From an uncultured Acidimicrobiaceae bacterium (lineage in GTDB: Bacteria; Actinomycetota; Acidimicrobiia; Spongiisociales; UBA5794), in NCBI GenBank assembly GCA_947258635.1, contig CAMYJM010000165.1, positions 1-10,759 on the forward strand: 10,759 nucleotides of DNA. The letters are read 5' to 3'. A program made the translations under genes and the position numbers. The notes beneath the pieces were generated by a model, which worked only from the letters and a program-made list of their open reading frames with translations, searched no databases and had not been told where the DNA came from. Of the stretch, positions 1 to 6,944 are shown one piece after another. Within the stretch, counting starts at the first letter, position 1. Every line of letters starts with the position of its first letter.

Positions 1-2
1 TC

Positions 3-1646
3 GAGTTCACGCTGGTCCAGAAGCACCAGCCGCGCTTCAACATCCGGCTGCGCGACGACAAGAGCTTCCCGTACCTCGCGATCACCCGGAACCAGGAGTG
101 GCCCCGGGTGTTGGTGATGCGCGGCAAGCGGCGCAAAGGTGTCCAGTACTTCGGGCCCTATGCGCACGCCTACGCGATACGGCAGACGCGTGACCTGCTG
201 CTGCGGACCTTTCCGATCCGAAGCTGCACCGACCAGAAGTTCCGATCGCATGAGGGCCTCGGTCGGCCTTGTCTTCTGTTCCATATCGAGCGCTGTGCCG
301 GGCCTTGTGTGGGCGAGGTGGACCGGGCCAAGTACGAGCAGTACCTCGACGGTTTCGCGTCCTTTCTCGACGGCAACGGCGATGAGGTTATCGCCGAGCT
401 CGAATCCGAGATGAACAGTGCTGCGGCCGTACTCGAATACGAACGAGCGGCGCGAGTCCGCGACCAGCTGACGTCGGTGACCAAGGCGATGGCTCGCCAG
501 GAGCTGGTGACGCAGCGCAAAGAGTCGTTTGACCTGATCGCGGTCGAAGAGGACGACCTGGAGGCGGCGCTCGTCATGCTCAATGTGAAGCGGGGTCGGG
601 TCACCGGCACCCGGTCGATGGTTGTCGACAAGGTCGAGGACGTCACGACGGCGCAGCTGATCGGCATCATGATCGGCCAGCTCTACGGCGACGACGTGCC
701 CCCCCGCGAGGTGCTGGTTCAGGAGATGCCGGAGAGCCCCGAGCTCTGGGTCGAGTGGCTCGAGGACCGACGCGCCGGTCCCGTCACGATCCGGGTGCCG
801 CAGCGCGGCGCCAAGCGGCGGCTCATGGAGACTGCCCAGGCCAACGCCGGCGAGGAGTTTGGCCGCCACCGTCTCCGCCGCAGCACCGACCACAACGCCC
901 GGGCGCGGGCGTTGCGCAGCCTGGAACAGGAGTTGTCGTTGCCGCAGCCGCCTCTTCGGATCGAGGCGTACGACATCTCGACCATCCAGGGGCGGGACAC
1001 CGTGGGGTCGATGGTCGTTTTTGAGGACGCCATGCCGAAGAAGTCCGAGTATCGACGCTTTCGGATCAAGCGGTTCGCCGGCCAGGACGACTTCGCCGCG
1101 ATGGAGGAGATGCTCGATCGCCGTTTCGCCGCGTACGTGAGTGATCAGGCGAGGTCGATCGAAGAGCGCGGCAAGTTCGCCTACGCGCCGTCTCTGGTTG
1201 TGATCGATGGGGGATTGGGCCAGCTGGGAAGGGCGCTCAAGGTCCTGGCGAAGTACGACCTCGATATCCCGGTGATCGGCCTGGCGAAACGCCTCGAGGA
1301 GATCTACGTTCCCGGCTCGAGCGCCCCGGTGATCATTCCGCGCGGCGAGGAGTCGCTGTACTTGTTGCAGCGGGTCCGCGACGAGGCCCACCGCTTCGCG
1401 GTGACGTATCACCGCACCCTGCGGGGTAGACGTATGGTCGATTCGGTGCTGGACGGAGTACCGGGCATTGGGCCCACGCGGAAGAAGAAGCTGCTCCGGG
1501 AGTTCGGCTCGCTCAAGAAGCTGCGATCGGCGGAGCTGGTCGACCTGGCCGCGGTGGTTCCGGCCGGGGTCGCCGTGGCGCTCTACGAGGCTTTGCAGGC
1601 GGGGCCGGAGATCGACTCCCGGCAGTCGGCGTCACGCGCCGGGTGA
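3..1646 (+). CDS. uvrC: UvrABC excinuclease subunit C, 5'-truncated by the window edge
   Basis: UvrC is the dual-incision nuclease of nucleotide excision repair, cutting either side of a lesion handed over by UvrA/UvrB. The frame is open from base 3 and gives 547 residues, so roughly 75–90 N-terminal residues, most of the GIY-YIG nuclease domain, lie outside the window. Numbering from base 3, the tail of that domain reads QPRFNIRLRDDKSFPYLA. Four cysteines follow at 75, 90, 98 and 102, with the spacing reported for the UvrC iron-sulfur site. A UvrB-binding UVR helix pair lies at about 129–160. The RNase H-like nuclease domain has Asp324 (YDIST), Asp402 (VVIDGG) and His463 (RDEAHRFA). Helix-hairpin-helix DNA binding (VPGIGPTRKKKLL) starts at about 485. 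The DISH and DGGK motifs usual in the family read DIST and DGGL here; this looks like lineage variation. An internal ATG at 108 is not the start, because conserved UvrC sequence continues upstream of it. Confidence 0.97.
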   Translation, partial: EFTLVQKHQPRFNIRLRDDKSFPYLAITRNQEWPRVLVMRGKRRKGVQYFGPYAHAYAIRQTRDLLLRTFPIRSCTDQKFRSHEGLGRPCLLFHIERCAGPCVGEVDRAKYEQYLDGFASFLDGNGDEVIAELESEMNSAAAVLEYERAARVRDQLTSVTKAMARQELVTQRKESFDLIAVEEDDLEAALVMLNVKRGRVTGTRSMVVDKVEDVTTAQLIGIMIGQLYGDDVPPREVLVQEMPESPELWVEWLEDRRAGPVTIRVPQRGAKRRLMETAQANAGEEFGRHRLRRSTDHNARARALRSLEQELSLPQPPLRIEAYDISTIQGRDTVGSMVVFEDAMPKKSEYRRFRIKRFAGQDDFAAMEEMLDRRFAAYVSDQARSIEERGKFAYAPSLVVIDGGLGQLGRALKVLAKYDLDIPVIGLAKRLEEIYVPGSSAPVIIPRGEESLYLLQRVRDEAHRFAVTYHRTLRGRRMVDSVLDGVPGIGPTRKKKLLREFGSLKKLRSAELVDLAAVVPAGVAVALYEALQAGPEIDSRQSASRAG

Positions 1647-1670
1647 TCCCACTATCAGCGACCGGCTGTG

Positions 1671-1676
1671 TACGAT
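1671..1676 (+). promoter_or_regulatory. Candidate leaderless -10 element for ogt
   Basis: TACGAT matches the actinobacterial -10 consensus TANNNT and lies 7 nt before the ogt ATG at 1684. Transcription starting about 7 nt downstream would begin at or next to the start codon, giving a leaderless mRNA. This agrees with the lack of a Shine-Dalgarno sequence in front of ogt. No convincing -35 box is visible (the expected position reads CCCACT), so the assignment rests on the -10 and its spacing. Confidence 0.45.
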
Positions 1677-1683
1677 CGCGCCC

Positions 1684-2184
1684 ATGACCGACATCGCGCG
1701 CCATGCCGCCGTAATTGCCTACCCCACGCCATTTGGGGACGGTTGGGTGGCGTTCGCCGGCGATGCGGTGGCCGAGCTCGGGTTGCCCGGATCGCCCTCC
1801 CCCTACCGGAGCACGGCGCCGGCGCCGGACGCGGCGACGACGCTGGCCGCAGGGCTCGCCGAGTACTGGCACGGCGGCCCCCTGCCGGCCGCTCCGGACG
1901 GCATGTTGCGAGCGGCGGGCACCACCGCGCTGACTGAAACCATATATCGCTGCGTATCGGCGATACCGGCCGGCGAGACAATGACCTATGCCGCGGTGGC
2001 AGCCGCGGTGGGCCACCCCGGAGCCGCCCGCGCCGTGGGCGCCGCGATGGCAGCCAATCGATTCGCCCCGATGATCCCGTGTCATCGTGTAGTGGGCTCC
2101 GATGGGTCGCTGCGGGGATATGCCGGCGGCGTCGAGATGAAGCGCTACCTCATCACGCTGGAGGCAGGATCCACCAATGGCTGA
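1684..2184 (+). CDS. ogt: Methylated-DNA–protein-cysteine S-methyltransferase (Ogt/MGMT family)
   Basis: This suicide repair enzyme transfers an alkyl group from O6-alkylguanine or O4-alkylthymine in DNA to its own cysteine. It has 166 residues, typical for the family. The C-terminal domain carries the winged-helix motif ARAVGAAMAANR (about 115–126) and the active-site sequence IPCHRVVG with acceptor Cys133. The cysteine marks it as a true transferase and not a cysteine-less alkyltransferase-like protein. The N-terminal half (1–80) is poorly conserved, as is usual. The frame is open further upstream to an ATG at 1468, but that stretch lies inside uvrC. The ATG at 1684 comes after the uvrC stop and just behind a TANNNT -10 box. 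The gene lies 37 nt after uvrC and overlaps rapZ by 8 nt. Placement beside uvrC groups two DNA-repair genes; cotranscription is an inference. Confidence 0.93.
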   Translation: MTDIARHAAVIAYPTPFGDGWVAFAGDAVAELGLPGSPSPYRSTAPAPDAATTLAAGLAEYWHGGPLPAAPDGMLRAAGTTALTETIYRCVSAIPAGETMTYAAVAAAVGHPGAARAVGAAMAANRFAPMIPCHRVVGSDGSLRGYAGGVEMKRYLITLEAGSTNG

Positions 2185-3040
2185 TCAGCAGCTCGTGATC
2201 GTCACCGGCATGTCGGGGGCCGGCCGCTCCGTCACGGCGAACGTTCTCGAAGACAACGAGTTCTTCGTCATCGACAATCTTCCGTTGCGTCTCATTCCGA
2301 ACGTCGCCGAAGAGGTCGGGTTTTTCGAGGGCCGCCGCCGCAAGCTGGCAATCGCCGTGGACACCCGTGGTGAAATCAATCTGGCAGACCTGAACGCGGC
2401 GACGGCAGACCTGGCGCGGCGCGGCATCCGGGCGACGATCCTGTTTCTCGACGCCGACGATCGAACTCTGGCGCGCCGGTTCGAGGAGACCCGCCGTACC
2501 CACCCGGTCCGATCGGGCGACTTGGCGGAGAAGATTGCGATCGAACGCGCCAGCTTCGAAGACATCCGGGGCGCGGCCGACATCATCATCGACACGACCG
2601 ACCTGAACGTCCACGAGTTGCGGGTCCGCGTCGAAGCGGCGTTCGCCGACAACGAGCCGCGGCGGATGCGGGTCGACGTTGTCAGCTTTGGCTTCAAGAA
2701 GGGTTTGCCGCGGGTGGCGGACCTCCTCTTCGACGTGCGATTTCTCCCCAATCCCCACTGGGTGCCGGAGCTGCGGCCGCAGACCGGCCTCGATCAGGAT
2801 GTTCGCCAATACGTGCTCGGCCAGCCAGATGCCGACATTTTCATCGACAGAGTGTGGGAGATGCTCGAGTTCCTGGTGCCGCGTTACTTCGCCGAAGGCA
2901 AGGCGTATCTGACCATCGCCATTGGATGCACCGGTGGCCAGCATCGTTCGGTAGCGATAGCCGAAGAATTCGGGGCGCGCCTTGCCGGACTCGATGTGGA
3001 GGCCGCGGTGCGCCATCGCGACATACCGGATCCCGAGTGA
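2177..3040 (+). CDS. rapZ: RapZ-type P-loop nucleotide-binding regulator
   Basis: RapZ (formerly YvcJ/YhbJ) is a cytoplasmic nucleotide-binding protein. In E. coli it is an RNA-binding adaptor controlling glucosamine-6-phosphate synthase; in Gram-positive bacteria its role is less clear. The 287 residues match the usual 280–300. Visible elements are a P-loop at 11–18 (GMSGAGRS, with Arg in the lysine position, common in this family), a Walker B-like strand ILFLDADD near 91–98 followed by LARRFEETRRTHP, and the C-terminal signature CTGGQHRSVAIAE near 253–265. The usual CTGGKH reads CTGGQH here. The start is ATG 2177, inside the last codons of ogt, with AGGAT at 2166–2170 six bases upstream and GGAGG at 2160–2164. 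The stop overlaps the yvcK start by 4 nt, so the two are probably translationally coupled. The rapZ–yvcK pairing is a long-standing conserved neighbourhood in Gram-positive bacteria. Confidence 0.95.
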   Translation: MADQQLVIVTGMSGAGRSVTANVLEDNEFFVIDNLPLRLIPNVAEEVGFFEGRRRKLAIAVDTRGEINLADLNAATADLARRGIRATILFLDADDRTLARRFEETRRTHPVRSGDLAEKIAIERASFEDIRGAADIIIDTTDLNVHELRVRVEAAFADNEPRRMRVDVVSFGFKKGLPRVADLLFDVRFLPNPHWVPELRPQTGLDQDVRQYVLGQPDADIFIDRVWEMLEFLVPRYFAEGKAYLTIAIGCTGGQHRSVAIAEEFGARLAGLDVEAAVRHRDIPDPE

Positions 3041-4041
3041 CGCCGCCCGATCCGCGCTCATCGGGGCTCGAAGCCGGTGTTTCGCTCGAGCCCGATCCCT
3101 TGCTGGAGGCGTTGGATGCGTCGCGATCGGGTCCCGCCGTCGTCGCCGTCGGTGGGGGTCATGGTCTCGCCCAGGCGTTGGCAGCCGCCGGCCGCTATGC
3201 CGGAAGCATCCATGCCGTCGTTACGGTCGCCGACGACGGAGGATCCAGCGGGCGGCTGGCGCCGGAGCTCGGCATATTGCCGCCCGGCGACATTCGGCAG
3301 TGCTTGCTCGCGCTGACACCGGATGATTCGCCGTGGAAGCGTCTCTTCGACTATCGGTTCACCGAATCCGACGTTGCCGGGCACTCTCTGGGGAACCTGA
3401 TGATCGCCGCGCTGGCGGCGATCGAAGGGTCGTTTGAAGAAGGGCTCCGGCAGGCCGAACGGATGTTGCGCCCCATCGGGTCAGTTGTCCCCGCCGCCGG
3501 GCAGCGCCTTCTCCTCGAGGCGGTTGTCGACGGTAGTCCGATCGCCGGACAGGTGGCGATCGCCCAATCGCGCGGACAGATCACGGAACTGGCGGTGCAG
3601 CCCGCCGAGGTCGAGGCGAGCCCGCGAGCCGTCGAGGCGTTGCTCGAGGCCGATCAGATCCTTCTCGGGCCGGGCAGCCTCTACACATCTATCATGGCCG
3701 TTCTGGTCGTGCCGGGAATAGCCGAAGCGATCAACGAGTCGGGCGCCAAAGTCGTGTACGTCTGTAATCTGATGACTCAGGACGGCGAGACGCTCGGCAT
3801 GGACGGTGCCGACCACCTCGATGCTCTCATCGGCTTGACGGGGATGCGGCCACCCAATGCTATCGTCGCCAATACGACGGCCATAGCCACCGAGCCTCCG
3901 CTGGCGGCGGTACTCGCCGACGAAGACACGATCGCCACCTACGGCGTCGATGTGATCGGGGCGGATCTCGTGGACCCGACGGCGATATGGCCCCGCCACG
4001 ACGCGGCCCGCCTCGGCGGGGTGCTGGCCCGGTTGGCTTAA
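3037..4041 (+). CDS. yvcK: YvcK family UDP-sugar-binding protein (gluconeogenesis factor; CofD-like)
   Basis: YvcK proteins bind UDP-N-acetylglucosamine and related UDP-sugars. They adjust envelope precursor supply to carbon source; in B. subtilis they are needed for growth on gluconeogenic substrates, and the mycobacterial homologue is CuvA. Fold and motifs resemble CofD. Starting at GTG 3037 the protein has 334 residues. Key motifs are VVAVGGGHGLAQAL (about 35–48), the phosphate-binding ADDGGSSGRL (65–74), PGDIRQCL, HSLGNLMIAAL, LLGPGSLYTSI and VCNLMTQDGETLGM. The GTG is chosen because it overlaps the rapZ stop as GTGA (3037–3040), and extending further would only read rapZ out of frame. 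It ends 21–24 nt before gap. In many Actinomycetota whiA comes directly after this gene; it does not here. Confidence 0.94.
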   Translation: MTPPDPRSSGLEAGVSLEPDPLLEALDASRSGPAVVAVGGGHGLAQALAAAGRYAGSIHAVVTVADDGGSSGRLAPELGILPPGDIRQCLLALTPDDSPWKRLFDYRFTESDVAGHSLGNLMIAALAAIEGSFEEGLRQAERMLRPIGSVVPAAGQRLLLEAVVDGSPIAGQVAIAQSRGQITELAVQPAEVEASPRAVEALLEADQILLGPGSLYTSIMAVLVVPGIAEAINESGAKVVYVCNLMTQDGETLGMDGADHLDALIGLTGMRPPNAIVANTTAIATEPPLAAVLADEDTIATYGVDVIGADLVDPTAIWPRHDAARLGGVLARLA

Positions 4042-4055
4042 CACTCAGAAAGCAA

Positions 4056-4060
4056 AGAGG
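4056..4060 (+). promoter_or_regulatory. Shine-Dalgarno sequence of gap, favouring the second ATG
   Basis: AGAGG lies 2 nt before the ATG at 4063 and 5 nt before the ATG at 4066. The second spacing is more workable, and MKVAINGFGRIGR is a common beginning for this enzyme. The choice changes the protein by one methionine only. Confidence 0.55.
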
Positions 4061-4065
4061 TAATG

Positions 4066-5055
4066 ATGAAGGTAGCGATCAATGGTTTTGGTCGAATCGG
4101 GAGGAACTTCTTCAGGGCGGCGAAGAAGTCGAATGCTCCAGTCGACATCGTCGCCGTCAATGATCTGACAGATGCGACGACGCTTGCCTATCTGCTCAAG
4201 AACGATTCGGTTCATGGCCGATTCGGCGGCCAGGTCGAAATCGTCGATGGCGATCTGGTCGTGGACGGCGACCGCTTCAAGGTGTTCTCGGAACGCGATC
4301 CCGACAACCTGCCGTGGGGCGAGCTCGACGTCGACGTAGTCATCGAGTCGACCGGTTTCTTCACCAAGCGCGACCTGGCCGCCAAACATGTCGAAGCCGG
4401 AGCCGGCCACGTCCTGATCAGCGCGCCCTGTGGTGATGCCGACATCTCGGTGGTTCTCGGCGTCAACGACGACAAGCTGGACCCGGCCGTCCACAAGGTC
4501 ATTTCAAACGCATCCTGCACCACCAACTGCATTGCTCCCATGGCCAAGGTGCTTCACGACTCCTTCGGCCTCACCCAGGGCATGTTCACGACCGTTCATG
4601 CCTACACCAATGATCAGAAGATCCTCGATCTGCCGCACAAGGACCCGCGTCGCGGGCGGGCGGCGGCGGCCAATATCATTCCCACCTCGACCGGTGCCGG
4701 CGCCGCCGTGGGCGTCGTACTTCCGGATCTGAACGGCAAGCTCCAGGCCAAGGCCCTGCGAGTGCCGGTCCCCGACGGATCGATCACCGACCTCGTCGCG
4801 ACCGTTGAGCAAGAGGTGACGGCGGCGGAGGTCAATGCCGCCTTCAAGGCTGCCGCCGAGGGCCAGCTCAAGGGGATTCTCCGTTACACGGAAGAGCCCA
4901 TCGTCTCCACCGACATCGTGGGTGATCCCCATAGCTGCATCTTCGACGCCGGGATTACGCTGGCGGGAGGCAACATGGTGAAGATCTTCGGCTGGTACGA
5001 CAACGAGTGGGGATACTCGAGTCGTCTCGTCGATCTCGTACAGCGCCTCGGCTGA
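4066..5055 (+). CDS. gap: Type I glyceraldehyde-3-phosphate dehydrogenase
   Basis: The enzyme oxidises glyceraldehyde-3-phosphate with NAD and phosphate to 1,3-bisphosphoglycerate in glycolysis and runs in reverse in gluconeogenesis. The 329-residue protein is full length. The N-terminal Rossmann fold starts KVAINGFGRIGRNFFRA. The second strand ends VAVNDLTD, with Asp then Leu at the position that favours NAD over NADP. The catalytic motif NASCTTNC places the nucleophile at Cys151, with its partner His178 in TVHAYTNDQ. DLPHKDPRRGRAAAANIIP and the C-terminal WYDNEWGYSSRLVDL are canonical. It is preceded closely by yvcK and followed after one base by pgk. No promoter is evident in the short gap upstream, so transcription probably runs in from yvcK or starts inside it. 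Confidence 0.97.
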   Translation: MKVAINGFGRIGRNFFRAAKKSNAPVDIVAVNDLTDATTLAYLLKNDSVHGRFGGQVEIVDGDLVVDGDRFKVFSERDPDNLPWGELDVDVVIESTGFFTKRDLAAKHVEAGAGHVLISAPCGDADISVVLGVNDDKLDPAVHKVISNASCTTNCIAPMAKVLHDSFGLTQGMFTTVHAYTNDQKILDLPHKDPRRGRAAAANIIPTSTGAGAAVGVVLPDLNGKLQAKALRVPVPDGSITDLVATVEQEVTAAEVNAAFKAAAEGQLKGILRYTEEPIVSTDIVGDPHSCIFDAGITLAGGNMVKIFGWYDNEWGYSSRLVDLVQRLG

Positions 5056-5056
5056 G

Positions 5057-6886
5057 TTGGACCTACCCTCACTGGACACGCTGGACGTCGCCGGCAAGAC
5101 GGTTCTGCTCCGAGCCGACCTCAACGTCCCGCTGGATTCGACCGGCGGCGTCGCCGACGACTTCCGGATCCGGGCGAGTCTGCCGACGATCAACGAGTTG
5201 CGGGCTCGCGGGGCGCGCGTCGTCGTGTGCTCGCATCTCGGGAGGCCGAAGGGCAAGCCCGACCCGAATCTGAACATGGATGCCGTTGCGGCCCGGCTCG
5301 GCGAGCTAGGCGGTTTCGCCACCACCAAGGTCGATAGCGTGGTCGGGCCGGATGTCGCGGCCGCCATCGCGGCATCGGGCGATTCGGTCGTGGTTTTGGA
5401 GAACGTCCGATTCGAAGCCGGTGAGACGTCCAATGATCCCGACCTGAGCCGGGCGCTGGCAGACCTGGCGGACATGTTCGTGCTCGACGCGTTCGGCAGC
5501 GCTCACCGGGCCCATTCGTCGACCGCGGGAGTGGCGGCGCTGCTGCCGGCCGCGGCGGGCCGGCTTCTGGAGGACGAAGTCCGCGCCCTGGGCCGTTTGC
5601 TGGAGTCGCCTGAGAAACCGTTTGTCGTGGTGCTCGGTGGGGCGAAGGTGTCCGACAAACTGGCTGTGATGAAGCACCTCCTGCCGCGGGTCGATTTGAT
5701 GCTGGTCGGTGGTGGGATGTGTTTCACGCTGCTTCGGGCGGGGGGTTACGAGATCGGTTCCTCGCTGCTGGACGAACCCATGCTGGGCGAGGTTCAGAAA
5801 CTGCTGGAGTCGCCCGACGGCGGCAAGATCGTGTTGCCTCTCGACATAGTGGCCGCCGATCGGTTTGCCGCAGACGCCGCGCATGAGACGGTGCGGGCAA
5901 CCGCCATCCCCGACGATGCGATCGGGCTCGACATCGGCCCGGAATCGGTCGACCGCTTTGGCGGCGTCATCGTTTCCGGCCGATCGATCTTCTGGAATGG
6001 GCCCATGGGGGTATTCGAATGGGAGGCCTTCCGGAACGGCACCGCCGGCGTGGCCGCAGCGGTGGCAGACTGTCCCGGGTTCACCGTGGTGGGCGGTGGT
6101 GACAGCGTGGCCGCGCTGCGGATGCTGGGCCGTGATGATCAGGTGAGCCACGTCTCGAGCGGGGGTGGCGCCGGTCTGGAGATGCTGGAGGGCGCGGAAC
6201 TCCCCGGAATTGCGGCGCTGCGGTCGCGGTCCGGCCCGCCGGCCTGGTGCCCGCCGTTCACGGCGCTGCGCTCGGCGCAGACCGTGATCGAAACGGACCA
6301 CCTGCGGATCAAGCTCGGGGCGCAGAACTGCCACTGGGCAGAGTCGGGCGCTTACACCGGGGAGATCTCTCCGACAATGCTCGCCAAACTGTCTGTGGCC
6401 TATGTGGTTGTCGGCCACTCGGAGCGGCGGCACATCTTCGGCGAGGTCGACGCCGACATCAACCGCAAGGTCAAGGCGGTCTTCGCCGCGGGCATGACGC
6501 CGATCCTCGCCGTCGGCGAGACCGAGCAGGAGCGGGCCGAGGCGCTCACCGAGGAACGAGTCCGCGGCCAGTTTGTTGCCGGCACTACCGGACTGACGCA
6601 AGATCAGGTCAGCTCATTGGTCGTTGCCTATGAACCAGTCTGGGCTATTGGCACGGGAAGGACGGCTACGCCCGAAGACGCCCAAGGGGTGGCCGAGTTT
6701 GTACGGGAATTGGCCGCCGCAGCCTTTGGCAACGCCGCCGATCACATGCGAGTTCTCTATGGGGGATCAGTAAACCCGGGGAATGTGGCCGCCATCATGG
6801 CCAAACGCGACATCGATGGAGCCCTTGTCGGGGGAGCCAGCCTGGACCCGGATACATTTGCATCCGTCATCAGATACTGGGTGTGA
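5057..6886 (+). CDS. pgk-tpiA: Phosphoglycerate kinase fused in frame to an N-terminally incomplete triosephosphate isomerase
   Basis: This is one 609-residue frame. Residues 1–390 are a full phosphoglycerate kinase, which makes ATP from 1,3-bisphosphoglycerate. Its motifs are LLRADLNVPL (17–26), SHLGRPKG (59–66), LENVRFEAGE, DAFGSAHRAHSSTAG, LGGAKVSDKL, FWNGPMGVFE and the nucleotide loop GGGDS (346–350). Residues about 396–609 are triosephosphate isomerase, with catalytic His454 (VVGHSERR), Glu526 (AYEPVWAIGTGR), Tyr568-GGSVN and GALVGGASL. The His–Glu spacing of 72 matches normal enzymes. The isomerase starts near its second strand (CPPFTALRS), so about 35–40 residues are missing, including the GNWKMN segment with the catalytic lysine. 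Bifunctional PGK–TIM fusions are known (Thermotoga maritima, about 654 residues), but there the isomerase is complete. The start is TTG 5057, one base after the gap stop, with no clear Shine-Dalgarno, implying coupling to gap. The isomerase part is probably inactive if the sequence is correct. Confidence 0.9.
   Translation: MDLPSLDTLDVAGKTVLLRADLNVPLDSTGGVADDFRIRASLPTINELRARGARVVVCSHLGRPKGKPDPNLNMDAVAARLGELGGFATTKVDSVVGPDVAAAIAASGDSVVVLENVRFEAGETSNDPDLSRALADLADMFVLDAFGSAHRAHSSTAGVAALLPAAAGRLLEDEVRALGRLLESPEKPFVVVLGGAKVSDKLAVMKHLLPRVDLMLVGGGMCFTLLRAGGYEIGSSLLDEPMLGEVQKLLESPDGGKIVLPLDIVAADRFAADAAHETVRATAIPDDAIGLDIGPESVDRFGGVIVSGRSIFWNGPMGVFEWEAFRNGTAGVAAAVADCPGFTVVGGGDSVAALRMLGRDDQVSHVSSGGGAGLEMLEGAELPGIAALRSRSGPPAWCPPFTALRSAQTVIETDHLRIKLGAQNCHWAESGAYTGEISPTMLAKLSVAYVVVGHSERRHIFGEVDADINRKVKAVFAAGMTPILAVGETEQERAEALTEERVRGQFVAGTTGLTQDQVSSLVVAYEPVWAIGTGRTATPEDAQGVAEFVRELAAAAFGNAADHMRVLYGGSVNPGNVAAIMAKRDIDGALVGGASLDPDTFASVIRYWV
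6213..6270 (+). repeat. Short direct repeat flanking the pgk/tpi junction
   Basis: CGGCGCTGCG occurs at 6213–6222 and again at 6261–6270, exactly 48 nt apart and in the same reading phase. With one mismatch the match extends to 14 nt through TCG, so both copies encode Ala-Leu-Arg-Ser. One copy lies at the end of the kinase part and the other in the first isomerase strand region, bracketing the point where the isomerase N-terminus is missing. It may be chance in GC-rich coding DNA. Confidence 0.5.
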
Positions 6887-6904
6887 ATCTTCGCCGTGAC
6901 CGGC

Positions 6905-6910
6905 TACTAT
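6905..6910 (+). promoter_or_regulatory. Possible -10 element upstream of the 128-residue unknown gene
   Basis: TACTAT fits TANNNT and lies in the 58-nt gap between tpi and the next gene. A transcript from it would have a leader of about 28 nt containing the AGGGG ribosome-binding site. No -35 box is recognisable, so this is a weak call. Confidence 0.25.
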
Positions 6911-6944
6911 GCCCCAAGGTTAGGTAAGGGAAAAGGGGCGGTAG

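Noticed and set aside
1468..1683. An N-terminal extension of ogt into uvrC
   Set aside because: The added residues are out-of-frame uvrC; the ATG at 1684 has a promoter-like box and gives the normal Ogt length.
2854..3036. An N-terminal extension of yvcK back to an ATG at 2854
   Set aside because: The extra 61 residues are rapZ sequence read out of frame (Arg/Ser/Trp-rich, no similarity). The GTGA overlap at 3037 gives a family-sized protein.
2153..3061. A 302-residue minus-strand open frame opposite rapZ
   Set aside because: It mirrors rapZ almost exactly and has no ribosome-binding site or motif; it is a shadow of the real gene.
6150..6300. A frameshift at the pgk/tpi boundary hiding the missing isomerase N-terminus
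   Set aside because: I read the frames here looking for the GNWKMN segment and found none, so the DNA encoding it is absent and not merely out of frame.
5306..6601. A 431-residue open frame on the minus strand opposite pgk–tpi
   Set aside because: It lies entirely antisense to clearly conserved enzyme domains, has a His/Arg/Gly-rich composition typical of reverse-strand GC-rich codons, and shows no recognisable motif.
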